Source: Magnetococcales bacterium
GTDB lineage: Bacteria > Pseudomonadota > Magnetococcia > Magnetococcales > Magnetaquicoccaceae
DNA length: 64,000 nt
Assembly (NCBI GenBank): GCA_015231915.1
Contig: JADGAR010000004.1
Span: 1 to 64,000, forward strand
Direction of reading: 5' to 3'
Both the position numbers and the translations under genes were made by a program. Positions 48,505-57,886 of this stretch are shown in pieces. The notes below the pieces were generated by a model. That model did not search any database. It had not been told where the DNA came from and saw only the letters and a list, made by a program, of their open reading frames with translations. Within the stretch, counting starts at the first letter, position 1; the number at the start of each line of letters is the position of its first letter.

Positions 48505-51500
48505 ATGGAGCGGGCATTCGCCCTGTATGCGTCGGGCAGGGCGCGGGAGGCGTTGGCCATTGTCGAGGCGGTGCTCGCCACCGCTGCGCCGGAGCCTGCC
48601 TGGTGGAATCTGCTGGCGGCGTGCCATCAGGAGTTGGGGGATCCCGTCCGGGCCGAGTGGGCTTACCGGCAGGGTCTGGTCCTGGCGCCGGGGGATGCGG
48701 ATCTTCATTACAATCTTGGTCTGCTGCTGGCCGGACAGCCGGGTCGTGAGGCGGATGCGGAGGCCGCTCTGGGCCAGGCGACCACCCTTGCCCCGGACCT
48801 GGCCGATGCCTGGCTGTTGCTGGGCAACCTGTCGATCCGGTTGAGGAAGGATCCGGTGGAGGCCTATCGGCGGGCCATCGATGCGCGGCCCGATGACCGG
48901 AATGCCCACAACAATCTGGGGGTGGCGCTGGCCAACGCCGGGCGGCACGACCAGGCCGAGGCGGTCTATCGCCGGGCGCTGGAGATGCAGCCGGAGCATG
49001 TGGAGCTGCGTTGGAATTATTCTTTGCTGCTGTTGGCCGCCGGGCGCTTTGGCGAGGGTTGGCCCCTGCACGAGGCGCGTTATCATCCGCACAAGTTGCA
49101 CCCCAACGCCTTTGCCCCGGATGGGGCGTTTCCCATGTGGCGTGGGGAGGAGGTGGCGGGCCGTTCCCTGCTGGTGCTCCCGGAGCAGGGCTTTGGCGAT
49201 CAGTTGCAATTCTGTCGTTTTCTGCCCTGCCTGCGCGGGTTGGGGGTCGCGGAGGTCACTTTGGTCGCCCCTGCGCCGTTGCTGCCCTTGTTCGCCACGC
49301 TTGCGGGGGTGGACCGGCTGCTGGCGGACAATCCGCAGCGGCGCTATCCCCGGCACGATTACTGGGTCTTTTTGAACTCCCTCCCCCTGCGCCTGGGCAC
49401 CACCCTGGAGACGATTCCGGCGGTCGTGCCCTATTTGCAGCCTCTTCCGGAGCGGCTGGCGGCCTGGCGGGCGCTTTTGCCCGGCCCGGAGTTCCGGGTG
49501 GGATTGGTCTGGCGTGGCAATCCCGCCAACACCAATGATCATTTTCGTTCCCTGCCGGGGCTGGCGACCCTGGCCCCCTTGTGGGGCGTGCCAGGGGTTT
49601 CCTTCATCAGTTTGCAGAAGGGGCATGGGGAGGAAGAGGCGCTGCATCCGCCGGAGGGGCAACCCTTGCGCGCATTTGCCGACCGGATCGTCGATTTCGC
49701 GGATGCCGCTGCCCTGATCGCCCGGCTGGACCTGGTGATCACCGTCGATTCGGCCCTGGCCCATCTGGCCGGGGCGCTGGCAAAACCGTGCTGGGTGATG
49801 CTGACCCGCTACAACACCTCCTGGCGCTGGCTGCAAGGGCGGACGGACTCGCCGTGGTATCCGCGCGGCATGCGGCTGTTTCGCCAGAGCGAGCCGGGGG
49901 ACTGGGCGCCGGTGGTGGAGGCGTTGCGGGTGGAACTGGCGCGGATGCGCGCCATGCACCGCTTTCCCGTCGAGGATGCCCACGCCCTTTACGCGGCCAA
50001 CCGCCCGGAGGAGGCGCTGGACGCCTTGGCCCCGCTGCTGGAGGCGGGCGGCGGGGAGGCGGCGTCGCTCAATCTGGCGGCGGCCTGCCATCTGCGCCTG
50101 GAACGGCCCGGTCAGGCCGAATCCCTCTGGCGGCAGGCGTTGGGCAGCGATCCCGGCCATGCCGACATCTGGAACAATCTGGGCGTGCTGCTCAAGCGGC
50201 AGCGCCGGTACGCCGAATCCGAGGCCGCCTTGCGGGAGGCGCTGCGTCTTGCGCCGGATTTTCACGATGCCTGGATCAATCTGCGCAATCTGTTGCACGA
50301 AACAGGCCGGGGAGCGGCGTGCGAGGAGGTCTACCGGGCGATCCTGCGTCTGGCGCCCGGCGATTGCGACAGCCGCTATCGGCTGGCTGTGCTGTTGAAA
50401 CAAGGGAATCGTCCGGGCGAGGCCGAGGAGGAGTACCGCAAGCTCCTGGCCGTCTGCCCGGACCATGCCCCGGCATGGAACAATCTGGGCAATCTCCTCA
50501 AGGCGAAGCCGTGCCACGCGGAGGCGCTCGCGGCCTACCGGCAGGCCCTGCGCCTGGATCCCGACCACCCGGAGACCCGCTGGAACGCGAGCCTTTTGCT
50601 GTTTCTGCTCGGCGACCTGGCGCCTGCCTGGCCCCTGTACGAGGCCCGTTATCACGACGCCAAGATCGACCGGCGCAACAAACCCCTCGCGGCCCCCTTT
50701 CCCATGTGGCGCGGCGAGGATCCGGCAGGGAAGTCCCTGTTGATCATCCCCGAGCAGGGGTATGGGGATCAGATTCAGTTCTGCCGTTACGCGGCGGTGC
50801 TCAAGGCCATGGGGGCCGTGCGGCTGACCCTGGTCTGCCTGCCGGCGCTGCGCGAGCTGTTTCTCTCCTTGCCGGATGTGGACCAGGTGCTGGTGGCCAC
50901 GCCGCACCAGGAGACCGCCTGGCACGATTTCTGGACCTTTCCTCTTTCCATTCCCCTGCACGTCGGCACCACGCTGACCAGCATTCCGGCGCGGCTGCCC
51001 TATCTGAGCGCCGCGCCGGAGCGGCTGGAGCGCTGGCGGGCGCGGCTGCCGGCGACCGGCGGGTTGCGGGTGGGACTGCTGTGGCAAGGCTCGCCGCAAC
51101 ACCCCAACGACGCCAACCGCTCCCTGCCCGGCCTGGCGGTGCTGGCTCCCCTGTGGGAGGTCCCCGGGGTCGGTTTCGTGAGTCTGCAAAAGCGCAGCGG
51201 CGAGGAGGAGGCCAGCCATCCCCCGCCCGGACAGCCCCTGTTTCACGCCGGGGCGTGGATCGAGGATTTCGCCGACACGGCGGCCATCCTCACCCTGCTG
51301 GACCTGGTCATCACCATCGATTCTGCCGTGGCCCACCTGGCCGGGGCATTGGCAAGACCCTGTTGGCTGATGCTGCCTGCCGCAAACAGCGATTGGCGCT
51401 GGCTGCTGGAACGGGAGGATTCCCCCTGGTATCCGGGGGTGATGCGGCTGTTTCGGCAGGCCGTGCCGGGGGATTGGTCTGCGGTGATGCAACGGATGCG

Positions 51501-53016
51501 CGGGGAACTGGCCGCCCTGGCCGAGGCGGCGCGCCTGCGCGGGGCGTATGATCGGGCCGTGCGGCTCACCGGAGCGGGGGAGTTGGCCGAGGCGGAGGGG
51601 ATCTATCGGGCCATGCTGCGCGAGCGGCCCGATCTGGCGGATGTGCACAACAATCTGGCCTGCCTGCTGCACGGCATGGGGCGGCACGCCGAGGCCGCCG
51701 AGGCGGCGCAACAGGCCATCGACCTGCAACCCGGACACATGCACGCCCATTATAATCGCGCCCTCGCCCTCCACGAGCAGGGGGAGTCGGCTGCGGCCCT
51801 GGAAGCCTACTGCCGGACCCTGGAGATCGCGCCAGGGCATGCCGATGCCTGGTACAATCTCGCCATGCTCCTGCAGGCAGGGGGGCGGCTCGCGGAGGCG
51901 GAAACGGCCTTGCGCCGGGCGCTCGCCCTCCGACCGGATCATCCGGGGGCCGGCAACAATCTGGGCAATCTGCTCAAGGACCAGAAGCGGTTCGGGGAGG
52001 CGGAAGCCGCATTTCGCCAATGGCATGACCGCCATCCCGACTGTGCCAACGCCCGCTGGAACCTGGCGCTGCTGTTGTTGATGCGCGGCGCGTTCCGGGA
52101 AGGCTGGCCCCTGTACGATGCCCGTCTGCATCCCGACAACGCCGAGCTGTCGGTGCGTCCGCCTGATCTGCCGTTTCCCATGTGGCGCGGCGAGGACCTG
52201 GCGGGGGCAAGCCTGTTGATCCTGCCGGAACAGGGGTGGGGGGATCTGATTCAGTTCTGCCGCTATGCCACCTTGTTGCGCTCCCTGGGGGCGAGCCGGA
52301 TCACCCTGGTCGCCCATCCCGTGCTGGTGACTTTGCTCGCCTCGCTGGAGGGGGTGGATCAGGTGGTCGAGGAGCGGGAGGATCAGGCCTGGCCGCCCCA
52401 CGACTTCTGGGTCTTTCCCCTCTCCATTCCCCAACATGTCCAGGGCTGCATCCCGGAGCGCATGCCCTATCTGCACGCTCCTCCGGAGCGGGTCCGCGCC
52501 TGGGAACCCGTGTTCCGGGAGTCGGGATTCCGGGTGGGTCTGGCCTGGCGGGGCAATCCCAACCATCGCCAGGACGCCTGGCGCTCCCTGCCGGGTCTGG
52601 CCACCCTGGCCCCCCTGTGGAGGGTGTCCGGGGTGCGGTTCGTGTCGTTGCAAAAGGGTCCGGGCGAAGAGGAGGCACAGAATCCGCCTCCGGAGCAGCC
52701 CCTGCTGGACGCGGCCCCCGGCCTGACGGATTTCGCCGCGACCGCTGCGGTGCTGGCCCATCTGGATCTGGTGATCACCGTCGATTCGGCCCTGGCCCAT
52801 CTGGCCGGGGCATTGGCGAAACCGTGCTGGGTGATGCTGCCGGATCAGGGCTGCGACTGGCGCTGGATGCGGGAGCGCAGCGACTCCCCCTGGTATCCGG
52901 GCGTGCTGCGGCTGTTTCGGCAGACCCGGCCCGGCGACTGGACGGAGGTGGTGGAGGTACTGCGCGGGGAACTCGCGTCGGCGGTGGCCGGGAGCGCCTG
53001 TCAGCGGCAGAAGTAA
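48505..53016 (+). CDS. Giant protein with three tandem TPR plus GT9-like modules
   Basis: 1503 residues. The start at 48505 is chosen because AAGGGAG lies seven bases upstream; a TTG at 48421 sits inside the promoter. Three modules repeat in order: TPR units, then a glycosyltransferase family 9-like domain starting with MWRGE and containing PEQGxGD-QxQFCR, GLxWxGxPxxxxD, ISLQKG-type and DSAxAHLAGALAxPCW-type segments. The GT9-like parts lie at about 211-482, 732-1002 and 1225-1494. GT9 enzymes move heptose or related sugars to lipopolysaccharide. No signal peptide or membrane helix is present, so it acts in the cytoplasm. All three domains keep the main motifs. The end overlaps the convergent lipoprotein gene by 16 bases. 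Confidence 0.8.
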   Translation: MERAFALYASGRAREALAIVEAVLATAAPEPAWWNLLAACHQELGDPVRAEWAYRQGLVLAPGDADLHYNLGLLLAGQPGREADAEAALGQATTLAPDLADAWLLLGNLSIRLRKDPVEAYRRAIDARPDDRNAHNNLGVALANAGRHDQAEAVYRRALEMQPEHVELRWNYSLLLLAAGRFGEGWPLHEARYHPHKLHPNAFAPDGAFPMWRGEEVAGRSLLVLPEQGFGDQLQFCRFLPCLRGLGVAEVTLVAPAPLLPLFATLAGVDRLLADNPQRRYPRHDYWVFLNSLPLRLGTTLETIPAVVPYLQPLPERLAAWRALLPGPEFRVGLVWRGNPANTNDHFRSLPGLATLAPLWGVPGVSFISLQKGHGEEEALHPPEGQPLRAFADRIVDFADAAALIARLDLVITVDSALAHLAGALAKPCWVMLTRYNTSWRWLQGRTDSPWYPRGMRLFRQSEPGDWAPVVEALRVELARMRAMHRFPVEDAHALYAANRPEEALDALAPLLEAGGGEAASLNLAAACHLRLERPGQAESLWRQALGSDPGHADIWNNLGVLLKRQRRYAESEAALREALRLAPDFHDAWINLRNLLHETGRGAACEEVYRAILRLAPGDCDSRYRLAVLLKQGNRPGEAEEEYRKLLAVCPDHAPAWNNLGNLLKAKPCHAEALAAYRQALRLDPDHPETRWNASLLLFLLGDLAPAWPLYEARYHDAKIDRRNKPLAAPFPMWRGEDPAGKSLLIIPEQGYGDQIQFCRYAAVLKAMGAVRLTLVCLPALRELFLSLPDVDQVLVATPHQETAWHDFWTFPLSIPLHVGTTLTSIPARLPYLSAAPERLERWRARLPATGGLRVGLLWQGSPQHPNDANRSLPGLAVLAPLWEVPGVGFVSLQKRSGEEEASHPPPGQPLFHAGAWIEDFADTAAILTLLDLVITIDSAVAHLAGALARPCWLMLPAANSDWRWLLEREDSPWYPGVMRLFRQAVPGDWSAVMQRMRGELAALAEAARLRGAYDRAVRLTGAGELAEAEGIYRAMLRERPDLADVHNNLACLLHGMGRHAEAAEAAQQAIDLQPGHMHAHYNRALALHEQGESAAALEAYCRTLEIAPGHADAWYNLAMLLQAGGRLAEAETALRRALALRPDHPGAGNNLGNLLKDQKRFGEAEAAFRQWHDRHPDCANARWNLALLLLMRGAFREGWPLYDARLHPDNAELSVRPPDLPFPMWRGEDLAGASLLILPEQGWGDLIQFCRYATLLRSLGASRITLVAHPVLVTLLASLEGVDQVVEEREDQAWPPHDFWVFPLSIPQHVQGCIPERMPYLHAPPERVRAWEPVFRESGFRVGLAWRGNPNHRQDAWRSLPGLATLAPLWRVSGVRFVSLQKGPGEEEAQNPPPEQPLLDAAPGLTDFAATAAVLAHLDLVITVDSALAHLAGALAKPCWVMLPDQGCDWRWMRERSDSPWYPGVLRLFRQTRPGDWTEVVEVLRGELASAVAGSACQRQK

Positions 53017-53342
53017 TCGAAAATGTTTCCTGTTTTTTCATCCAGAACAAAGGCGTGGACGCAACCTTTCCCGTCCTTTGGGTAGTAGAGATACCCTTCG
53101 GCTGGGGGTCTGCCGGCAACAGTGACATCCATGGTCATGTTGGGGGGGCCATATTTGGCGGTCAGTTCCTTGCGGTTGGCGCCGATGAAGCGGCGGGCGC
53201 TGACCTCGTCTGCCGGGGGGCTGGCCACCGGCTTTTTGGGTGGGGCGGCCTTGGGCTGGGCCTCGGTGGCGCGGTCCATGGCGCAGCCTGCCAGCAGCAG
53301 GAAGGTGCAAAAGGTCACCGTGATCTTGGAGTGCTTGGTCAT
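53001..53342 (-). CDS. Small lipoprotein
   Basis: 113 residues with a lipoprotein signal (hydrophobic FCTFLLLAGC, lipid-modified Cys20). A Pro/Ala/Lys-rich linker (25-45) leads to a small domain with FIGANRKELTAKYGPPNMTMDV, resembling the SmpA/OmlA-type opening found in several envelope lipoproteins, and a final Cys pair region (KGCVHAFV ... DYFCR). The exact family is not certain. It lies 18 bases after the DHH gene on the same strand and probably shares its transcript. Confidence 0.65.
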   Translation of the reverse strand: MTKHSKITVTFCTFLLLAGCAMDRATEAQPKAAPPKKPVASPPADEVSARRFIGANRKELTAKYGPPNMTMDVTVAGRPPAEGYLYYPKDGKGCVHAFVLDEKTGNIFDYFCR

Positions 53343-53360
53343 GGGGGTCTCTCGGTAGGG

Positions 53361-54296
53361 TCAGCCATCCGCCAGGATGCGGCTTTCCAGCGTTTTGCGC
53401 ACGGCCACCGATCTGGTGGTTTCCACCTGGCAGGTCCCTGCGGCGGCATGGCCGCCGCCGCCGAATTCGAGACAGAGCATCCCGATATTGGTGTTGGAGG
53501 TGCGATTGAAGATGGATTTGCCCAGGGCGAAGACGGTTGTTTTTCTGTCCAGACCCCACAAAATGTGCATGGAGATGTTGCATTGCGGATAGAGGGCGTA
53601 GATCATGAACCGGTTGCCGGGGTAGATGATGTCATCGTAACGCAGATCGATGACCGCGAGATTGTTGTGGATTTTGGTGCGGGTTTGAATCTGGGTCTTG
53701 AACAGTTCTTCCTGCTCGAAATAGAAATCGACCCGTTCCTTGACATCCGGGAGTTGCAGGACCTCCTCGGCGGGGTGTCTGCGGCAATAGGTGATCAGTT
53801 CCATCATCAGGTTGTAGTTGGAGATGCGGAACTCCTTGAAGCGGCCCAGGCCGGTGCGCGGATCCATGAGGAAGTTGAGCAGCATCCACCCTTTCGGATA
53901 GAGGATGTCGTCCTCCTCGAAGCGACCGGAGTCGGCCTTGTCCACGGCCTGGAGCAGATCCTCGGGGAAATCGGGGAAGGCCGCCCTGGCGCCGAAGTGG
54001 TGATAAACGACATGGGCCGCCGAAGGGGCTTCAGGCCGGTTGACGTAATTGTCGGGCATGGGGGCGTTGCGTTTGACCTCGCTGGCATGATGATCGATCA
54101 CCAGATGGGCGCCCTGGACATAAGGCAGATTGGTGATGATGTCCCGCCCGGTGATGGGGATCAGGCCGTCCTGCATGTCCTTGGGCTGGACGAACAGGAT
54201 GTCGTCGATCATCCCCAGATCACGCAACAGCATGGCGCTGACCAGGCCGTCGAAATCGCTGCGGGTGACGAGGCGATAGGTTTGCTTTTGTGTCAT
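53361..54296 (-). CDS. DHH-family phosphoesterase
   Basis: 311 residues from 54296, where GGGAG lies eight bases upstream. The metal motifs are visible: TRSDFDGLVSAML (motif I), VIDHHASE (the DHH motif), and the DHHA1-type C-terminal FGGGGHAAAGT. The family includes RecJ, NrnA and c-di-AMP phosphodiesterases, which cleave short oligonucleotides or cyclic dinucleotides. The small size and lack of OB fold favour an NrnA-like or exopolyphosphatase-like role rather than RecJ. It is divergent from the DUF2333 gene. Confidence 0.85.
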   Translation of the reverse strand: MTQKQTYRLVTRSDFDGLVSAMLLRDLGMIDDILFVQPKDMQDGLIPITGRDIITNLPYVQGAHLVIDHHASEVKRNAPMPDNYVNRPEAPSAAHVVYHHFGARAAFPDFPEDLLQAVDKADSGRFEEDDILYPKGWMLLNFLMDPRTGLGRFKEFRISNYNLMMELITYCRRHPAEEVLQLPDVKERVDFYFEQEELFKTQIQTRTKIHNNLAVIDLRYDDIIYPGNRFMIYALYPQCNISMHILWGLDRKTTVFALGKSIFNRTSNTNIGMLCLEFGGGGHAAAGTCQVETTRSVAVRKTLESRILADG

Positions 54297-54430
54297 GCAC
54301 TGGCTCCCGGGTAGATGCGCAAGTGGCGCGGCTGGATCGATCCGGATCCCCCGCCTGCCCCTTCTTTTTGCCAACCAATCATAGAGGATTTTTTTTTGCG
54401 GATCCATTGCTAAAATGACCATTCGCTCCT

Positions 54431-54459
54431 TTCTTTTCATTAATGGATCGGCATAGAAT
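54431..54459 (+). promoter_or_regulatory. Candidate promoter for the DUF2333-metZ-mdh-apgM group
   Basis: TAGAAT (54454-54459) has TTCTTT (54431-54436) 17 bases upstream, about 64 bases before the start at 54523. The -35 match is weak. Confidence 0.3.
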
Positions 54460-54522
54460 GGCCAACAGGCTATCGAACCCGCGCGCCAGGGGCGCCCCAC
54501 TCCGGAAAAAGAGAAGAAAGCC

Positions 54523-55596
54523 ATGAACATCCCGGTTTCGCATTGGCGAGGAGAGGGGCGGATCGCCAACGGCACGCTCGCCTCCCTGCCGGGTCTTTTC
54601 TGGCGTCGGTTCGCCGGGCGTTTCGGGGTGGGCGGCGGGGTGGTGGTGATCCTGCTGGTGGCCCTGTGGGGGGTGGCCGTGGTCTGGAGTCGCGAGCCGG
54701 ATCCCTTCGACACGCGGGCCGCCACCCTGGAACGGTTCGCCGGCGACCAGACCCGACTGGTGACCGGCGCGGTGGTCACCCATACCCTGATCCGGGTGGC
54801 CCGCACCCTGCTGGAGAAACCCGGCGGCTACATCACCAACGACAAGACCCCGCCCGGGGTGTTCATGGACAACATGCCCGCCTGGGAGTTCGGGGTGCTG
54901 ACCCAGGTGCGGGTGCTGGCCCAGTCCATGCGCAACGACTTTTCCCGCTCCCAGTCCCAGTCGGTGGAGGACCCGGACCTGGCCAGGGGCGAGCCGCAAT
55001 TCAACTTCAACAACAACTCCTGGATCATGCCCGCCACCGAGGAGGAGTACCGCGCCGGCCTGCGTTACCTGGACAACTATCTGGTCCGTCTGGCCGACCC
55101 GAAACAGACCACGGCCCAGTTCTTCTCCCGCGCCGACAACCTGGCGGCCTGGATCGACGTGGTGAGCAAGCGCCTGGGCGCCCTGTCGCAGAAATTGCGT
55201 TCCAGCGTGGGCCAGCAGCGCCTGAACACCGACCTGGGCGGCGACCCCGACTCCCGTCAATCCACGCCGGTGGCGGAACAGGAGTTCGTCAAGACCCCCT
55301 GGCTGCTGATCGATGATGTCTTTTACGAAGCACGGGGGAGTTGCTGGGCGCTGCTGCATTTCCTGCGCGCCATGGAGGTCGATTTCCAGGAGATCCTGCG
55401 CAAGAAGAATGCCCTGGTGAGCCTGCGTCAGATCATCCGCGAACTGGAACCCACCCTGGAGACGGTCTGGAGTCCCATGATCCTCAACGGCGGCGGTTTC
55501 GGGTTGCTGGCCAACCACTCGATGGTCATGGGGGCGTATGTCTCGCGCGCCAACGCCGCCCTGATCGACTTGAAGAATCTCTTGCAGCGCGGATAA
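54523..55596 (+). CDS. DUF2333 family membrane-anchored protein
   Basis: 357 residues with one N-terminal transmembrane helix (about 35-55, GGVVVILLVALWGVAVVW) and a large periplasmic domain. Family signatures include GGYITNDKTPPGVFMDNMPA, WEFGVLTQVR and SRADNLAAWIDVVSKRLG. No enzymatic motif is known for DUF2333; the family is limited mostly to proteobacteria. It precedes metZ by 16 bases, so they are co-transcribed. Confidence 0.9.
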   Translation: MNIPVSHWRGEGRIANGTLASLPGLFWRRFAGRFGVGGGVVVILLVALWGVAVVWSREPDPFDTRAATLERFAGDQTRLVTGAVVTHTLIRVARTLLEKPGGYITNDKTPPGVFMDNMPAWEFGVLTQVRVLAQSMRNDFSRSQSQSVEDPDLARGEPQFNFNNNSWIMPATEEEYRAGLRYLDNYLVRLADPKQTTAQFFSRADNLAAWIDVVSKRLGALSQKLRSSVGQQRLNTDLGGDPDSRQSTPVAEQEFVKTPWLLIDDVFYEARGSCWALLHFLRAMEVDFQEILRKKNALVSLRQIIRELEPTLETVWSPMILNGGGFGLLANHSMVMGAYVSRANAALIDLKNLLQRG

Positions 55597-55612
55597 GAAA
55601 AGGAGCTTGCGC

Positions 55613-56797
55613 ATGGACAAGACGCGGCGATACGGTCCCGCCACCACGGCCCTGCATGTGGAGCGCGGGACCACCCACGAGCGGGAGAACAGCCCGCCTT
55701 TGTTCCTGACCTCCAGCTTTCGCTTCGCCAACGCCGCCCAGGCCCAGGCGGTCTTCGCCGGCGAGGAGGCGGGCAATCTCTACAGCCGCTTCACCAATCC
55801 CACGGTCGATCTCTTCGCCGCGCGGGTCGCGGCCATGGAAAACGCGGAATACGCCCTGGCCACCGCCACCGGCATGGCGGCGGTCACCACGGTCATGCTC
55901 TCCTTTCTGTCTGCCGGCGAGCACCTGGTCCTGAGCCGCTCGGTGTTCGGTTCCACGGTCAACATCGCCAATACTTTGCTGGCCCGCATGAACATCGGCG
56001 TGACCCGCGTCCCCTTGTCGGATCTTTCGGCCTGGGAACGGGCCATCACCCCGGCCACCCGCATGTTCCTGCTGGAAACCCCGGCCAACCCCACCCTGGA
56101 GATGGTGGATCTGGCCGCCCTGGCCGCCATCGCCAGGCGACACGGCATCCTCATGGTGGTGGACAACGTTTTCTGCACCCCCTGTCTGCAGCGCCCCCTG
56201 GAGCTGGGCGCGGACCTGGTGATCCACTCGGCCACCAAGTACATGGACGGCCAGGGCCGGGTCCTGGGCGGGGTGATCGCCGGCGACCGGCAACGCCTGA
56301 CCGAACATGTCTATCCGTTCCTGCGCAACACCGGCGCCTCGCTTTCGCCCTTCAACGCCTGGGTGCTCCTCAAGGGGCTGGAGACCCTGGCCCTGCGCAT
56401 GGAACGCCACTGCGCCAGCGCCGCACGGGTCGCCGCCCATCTGGCCGCCCGTCCCGAACTGGCGGGAGCGGTGCATTATCCCGGCCTCCCCGACCACCCC
56501 CAGCGGGAGTTGGCCGCGCGGCAGATGTCCGCTTTCGGCGGGATCCTCTGCCTGGACCTGGGCAGCCGCGAGCGGGCGCACCGCTTCATGGACGCCCTGC
56601 AACTGGTGATCATCACCGCCAATCTGGGGGATTCCCGCACCCTCACCACCCACCCCGCCACCACCACCCACGCCAAGCTCACCCCGGCGGACCGCCTGGA
56701 GGCCGGCATCACCGACGGACTGGTACGTCTCTCCATCGGATTGGAGGATGTGGAAGACATCCTGGAGGATCTCGATTGCGCATTGACGCAGCTTTGA
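55613..56797 (+). CDS. metZ: O-succinylhomoserine sulfhydrylase
   Basis: 394 residues. It makes homocysteine from O-succinylhomoserine and sulfide in methionine synthesis. The PLP lysine is in IHSATKYMDGQGRVLGG. Other Cys/Met-metabolism signatures are YSRFTNPTVD, ETPANPTLE, VDNVFCTPCLQ and the C-terminal RLSIGLEDVEDILEDL. The start at 55613 has AAAAGGAG seven bases upstream; a TTG at 55607 is not needed. It follows DUF2333 closely. Confidence 0.95.
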   Translation: MDKTRRYGPATTALHVERGTTHERENSPPLFLTSSFRFANAAQAQAVFAGEEAGNLYSRFTNPTVDLFAARVAAMENAEYALATATGMAAVTTVMLSFLSAGEHLVLSRSVFGSTVNIANTLLARMNIGVTRVPLSDLSAWERAITPATRMFLLETPANPTLEMVDLAALAAIARRHGILMVVDNVFCTPCLQRPLELGADLVIHSATKYMDGQGRVLGGVIAGDRQRLTEHVYPFLRNTGASLSPFNAWVLLKGLETLALRMERHCASAARVAAHLAARPELAGAVHYPGLPDHPQRELAARQMSAFGGILCLDLGSRERAHRFMDALQLVIITANLGDSRTLTTHPATTTHAKLTPADRLEAGITDGLVRLSIGLEDVEDILEDLDCALTQL

Positions 56798-56896
56798 TAA
56801 AGGGTTGCGCATGGTCGCGCCTTGCGTCATCTTAGGCGCCAGGGGAGGATCCTGGATCGATCCGTTACCATTCCATTTCACGGCAGGAGAAGAACA

Positions 56897-57874
56897 ATGG
56901 CAGATCCGATTCGTGTGGCAGTGACCGGGGCAGCCGGTCAGATCGCGTACAGCGTGATTTTTCGTCTGGCATCCGGTGCGGTGTTTGGCCGGGAGCAGCC
57001 GGTTCATCTGAGTTTTCTGGAAATCCCGCCCGCCATGAAGGTGCTGGAGGCGGTCATGATGGAACTGGAAGACTGCGCCTTTCCCACCCTGAGCGGCATG
57101 AGCGCCAGCGATCAGCCGGAGAACGCCTTCGACGGCGTCAACGTGGCCATGCTCATCGGCTCCCGGCCACGGGGCGCGGGCATGGAACGGGCGGAACTGA
57201 TCCGGGTCAACGGCCCGATCTTCGTGGGCCAGGGCAAGGCGCTCAACCGGGCTGCCGCCGACGTGCGGGTGTTGGTGGTGGGCAATCCCTGCAACACCAA
57301 CTGCCTGATCGCCCAGCGCAACAGCGATGTCCCCAACGAACGCTTTTCCGCCATGATGCGCCTGGATCAAAACCGCACCAAGGGGATGCTCGCCATCAAG
57401 GCCGGCGTGCCGGTCTCTGCCGTGACCAATGTCGCGGTCTGGGGCAACCACTCCAACAATCAATACCCGGACTTCGAAAACGCCCGCATCGCCGGACGGC
57501 CCGTGACGGAGGTGATCGGCGATGAGGCCTGGTTGCGCGACAGGCTGGTGCCGGACGTGCAGAACCGGGGTGCTGCCGTCATCAAGGCGCGCGGCTCCTC
57601 CAGCGCCGCCTCGGCGGCGAGCGCCGCCCTGGACCACGTCCTCTCCTTCCGGCAACCCACCCCGGACGGGGAGTGGATCGCTGCGGCGGTGACCTCCGCC
57701 GGGCAGTACGGCGTGGACCCCGGCCTGGTCTTCGGTTTTCCCGTGCGGGTCAAGGCGGACGGCAGCTGGGAGGTGGTGGAGGGACTCTCCCTCTCCCCCT
57801 GGGCGCGCGGCAAGTTCGACAAGGTGTTGGAGGAACTCCGCCAGGAACGCGATGTGGTCACCGATCTCTTGTAA
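56897..57874 (+). CDS. mdh: Malate dehydrogenase
   Basis: 325 residues, of the longer cytosolic-like type. It interconverts malate and oxaloacetate with NAD. The NAD loop is VTGAAGQIAYSVIFRLASG. Substrate residues lie in SRPRGAGMERAELI and MMRLDQNRTKGML, and the catalytic His is in WGNHSNNQYPD. The start at 56897 has AGGAG seven bases upstream. It lies 12 bases before apgM, so the two share a transcript, linking the TCA cycle with lower glycolysis. Confidence 0.95.
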   Translation: MADPIRVAVTGAAGQIAYSVIFRLASGAVFGREQPVHLSFLEIPPAMKVLEAVMMELEDCAFPTLSGMSASDQPENAFDGVNVAMLIGSRPRGAGMERAELIRVNGPIFVGQGKALNRAAADVRVLVVGNPCNTNCLIAQRNSDVPNERFSAMMRLDQNRTKGMLAIKAGVPVSAVTNVAVWGNHSNNQYPDFENARIAGRPVTEVIGDEAWLRDRLVPDVQNRGAAVIKARGSSSAASAASAALDHVLSFRQPTPDGEWIAAAVTSAGQYGVDPGLVFGFPVRVKADGSWEVVEGLSLSPWARGKFDKVLEELRQERDVVTDLL

Positions 57875-57886
57875 ACGGAGCATGGC

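Noticed and set aside
48448-52800. Very long antisense open frame opposite the 1503-aa gene
   Set aside because: It is a G+C-driven shadow: its composition is Gln/Gly/His/Arg-rich without domain motifs, and the plus strand encodes clear TPR and GT9-like domains.
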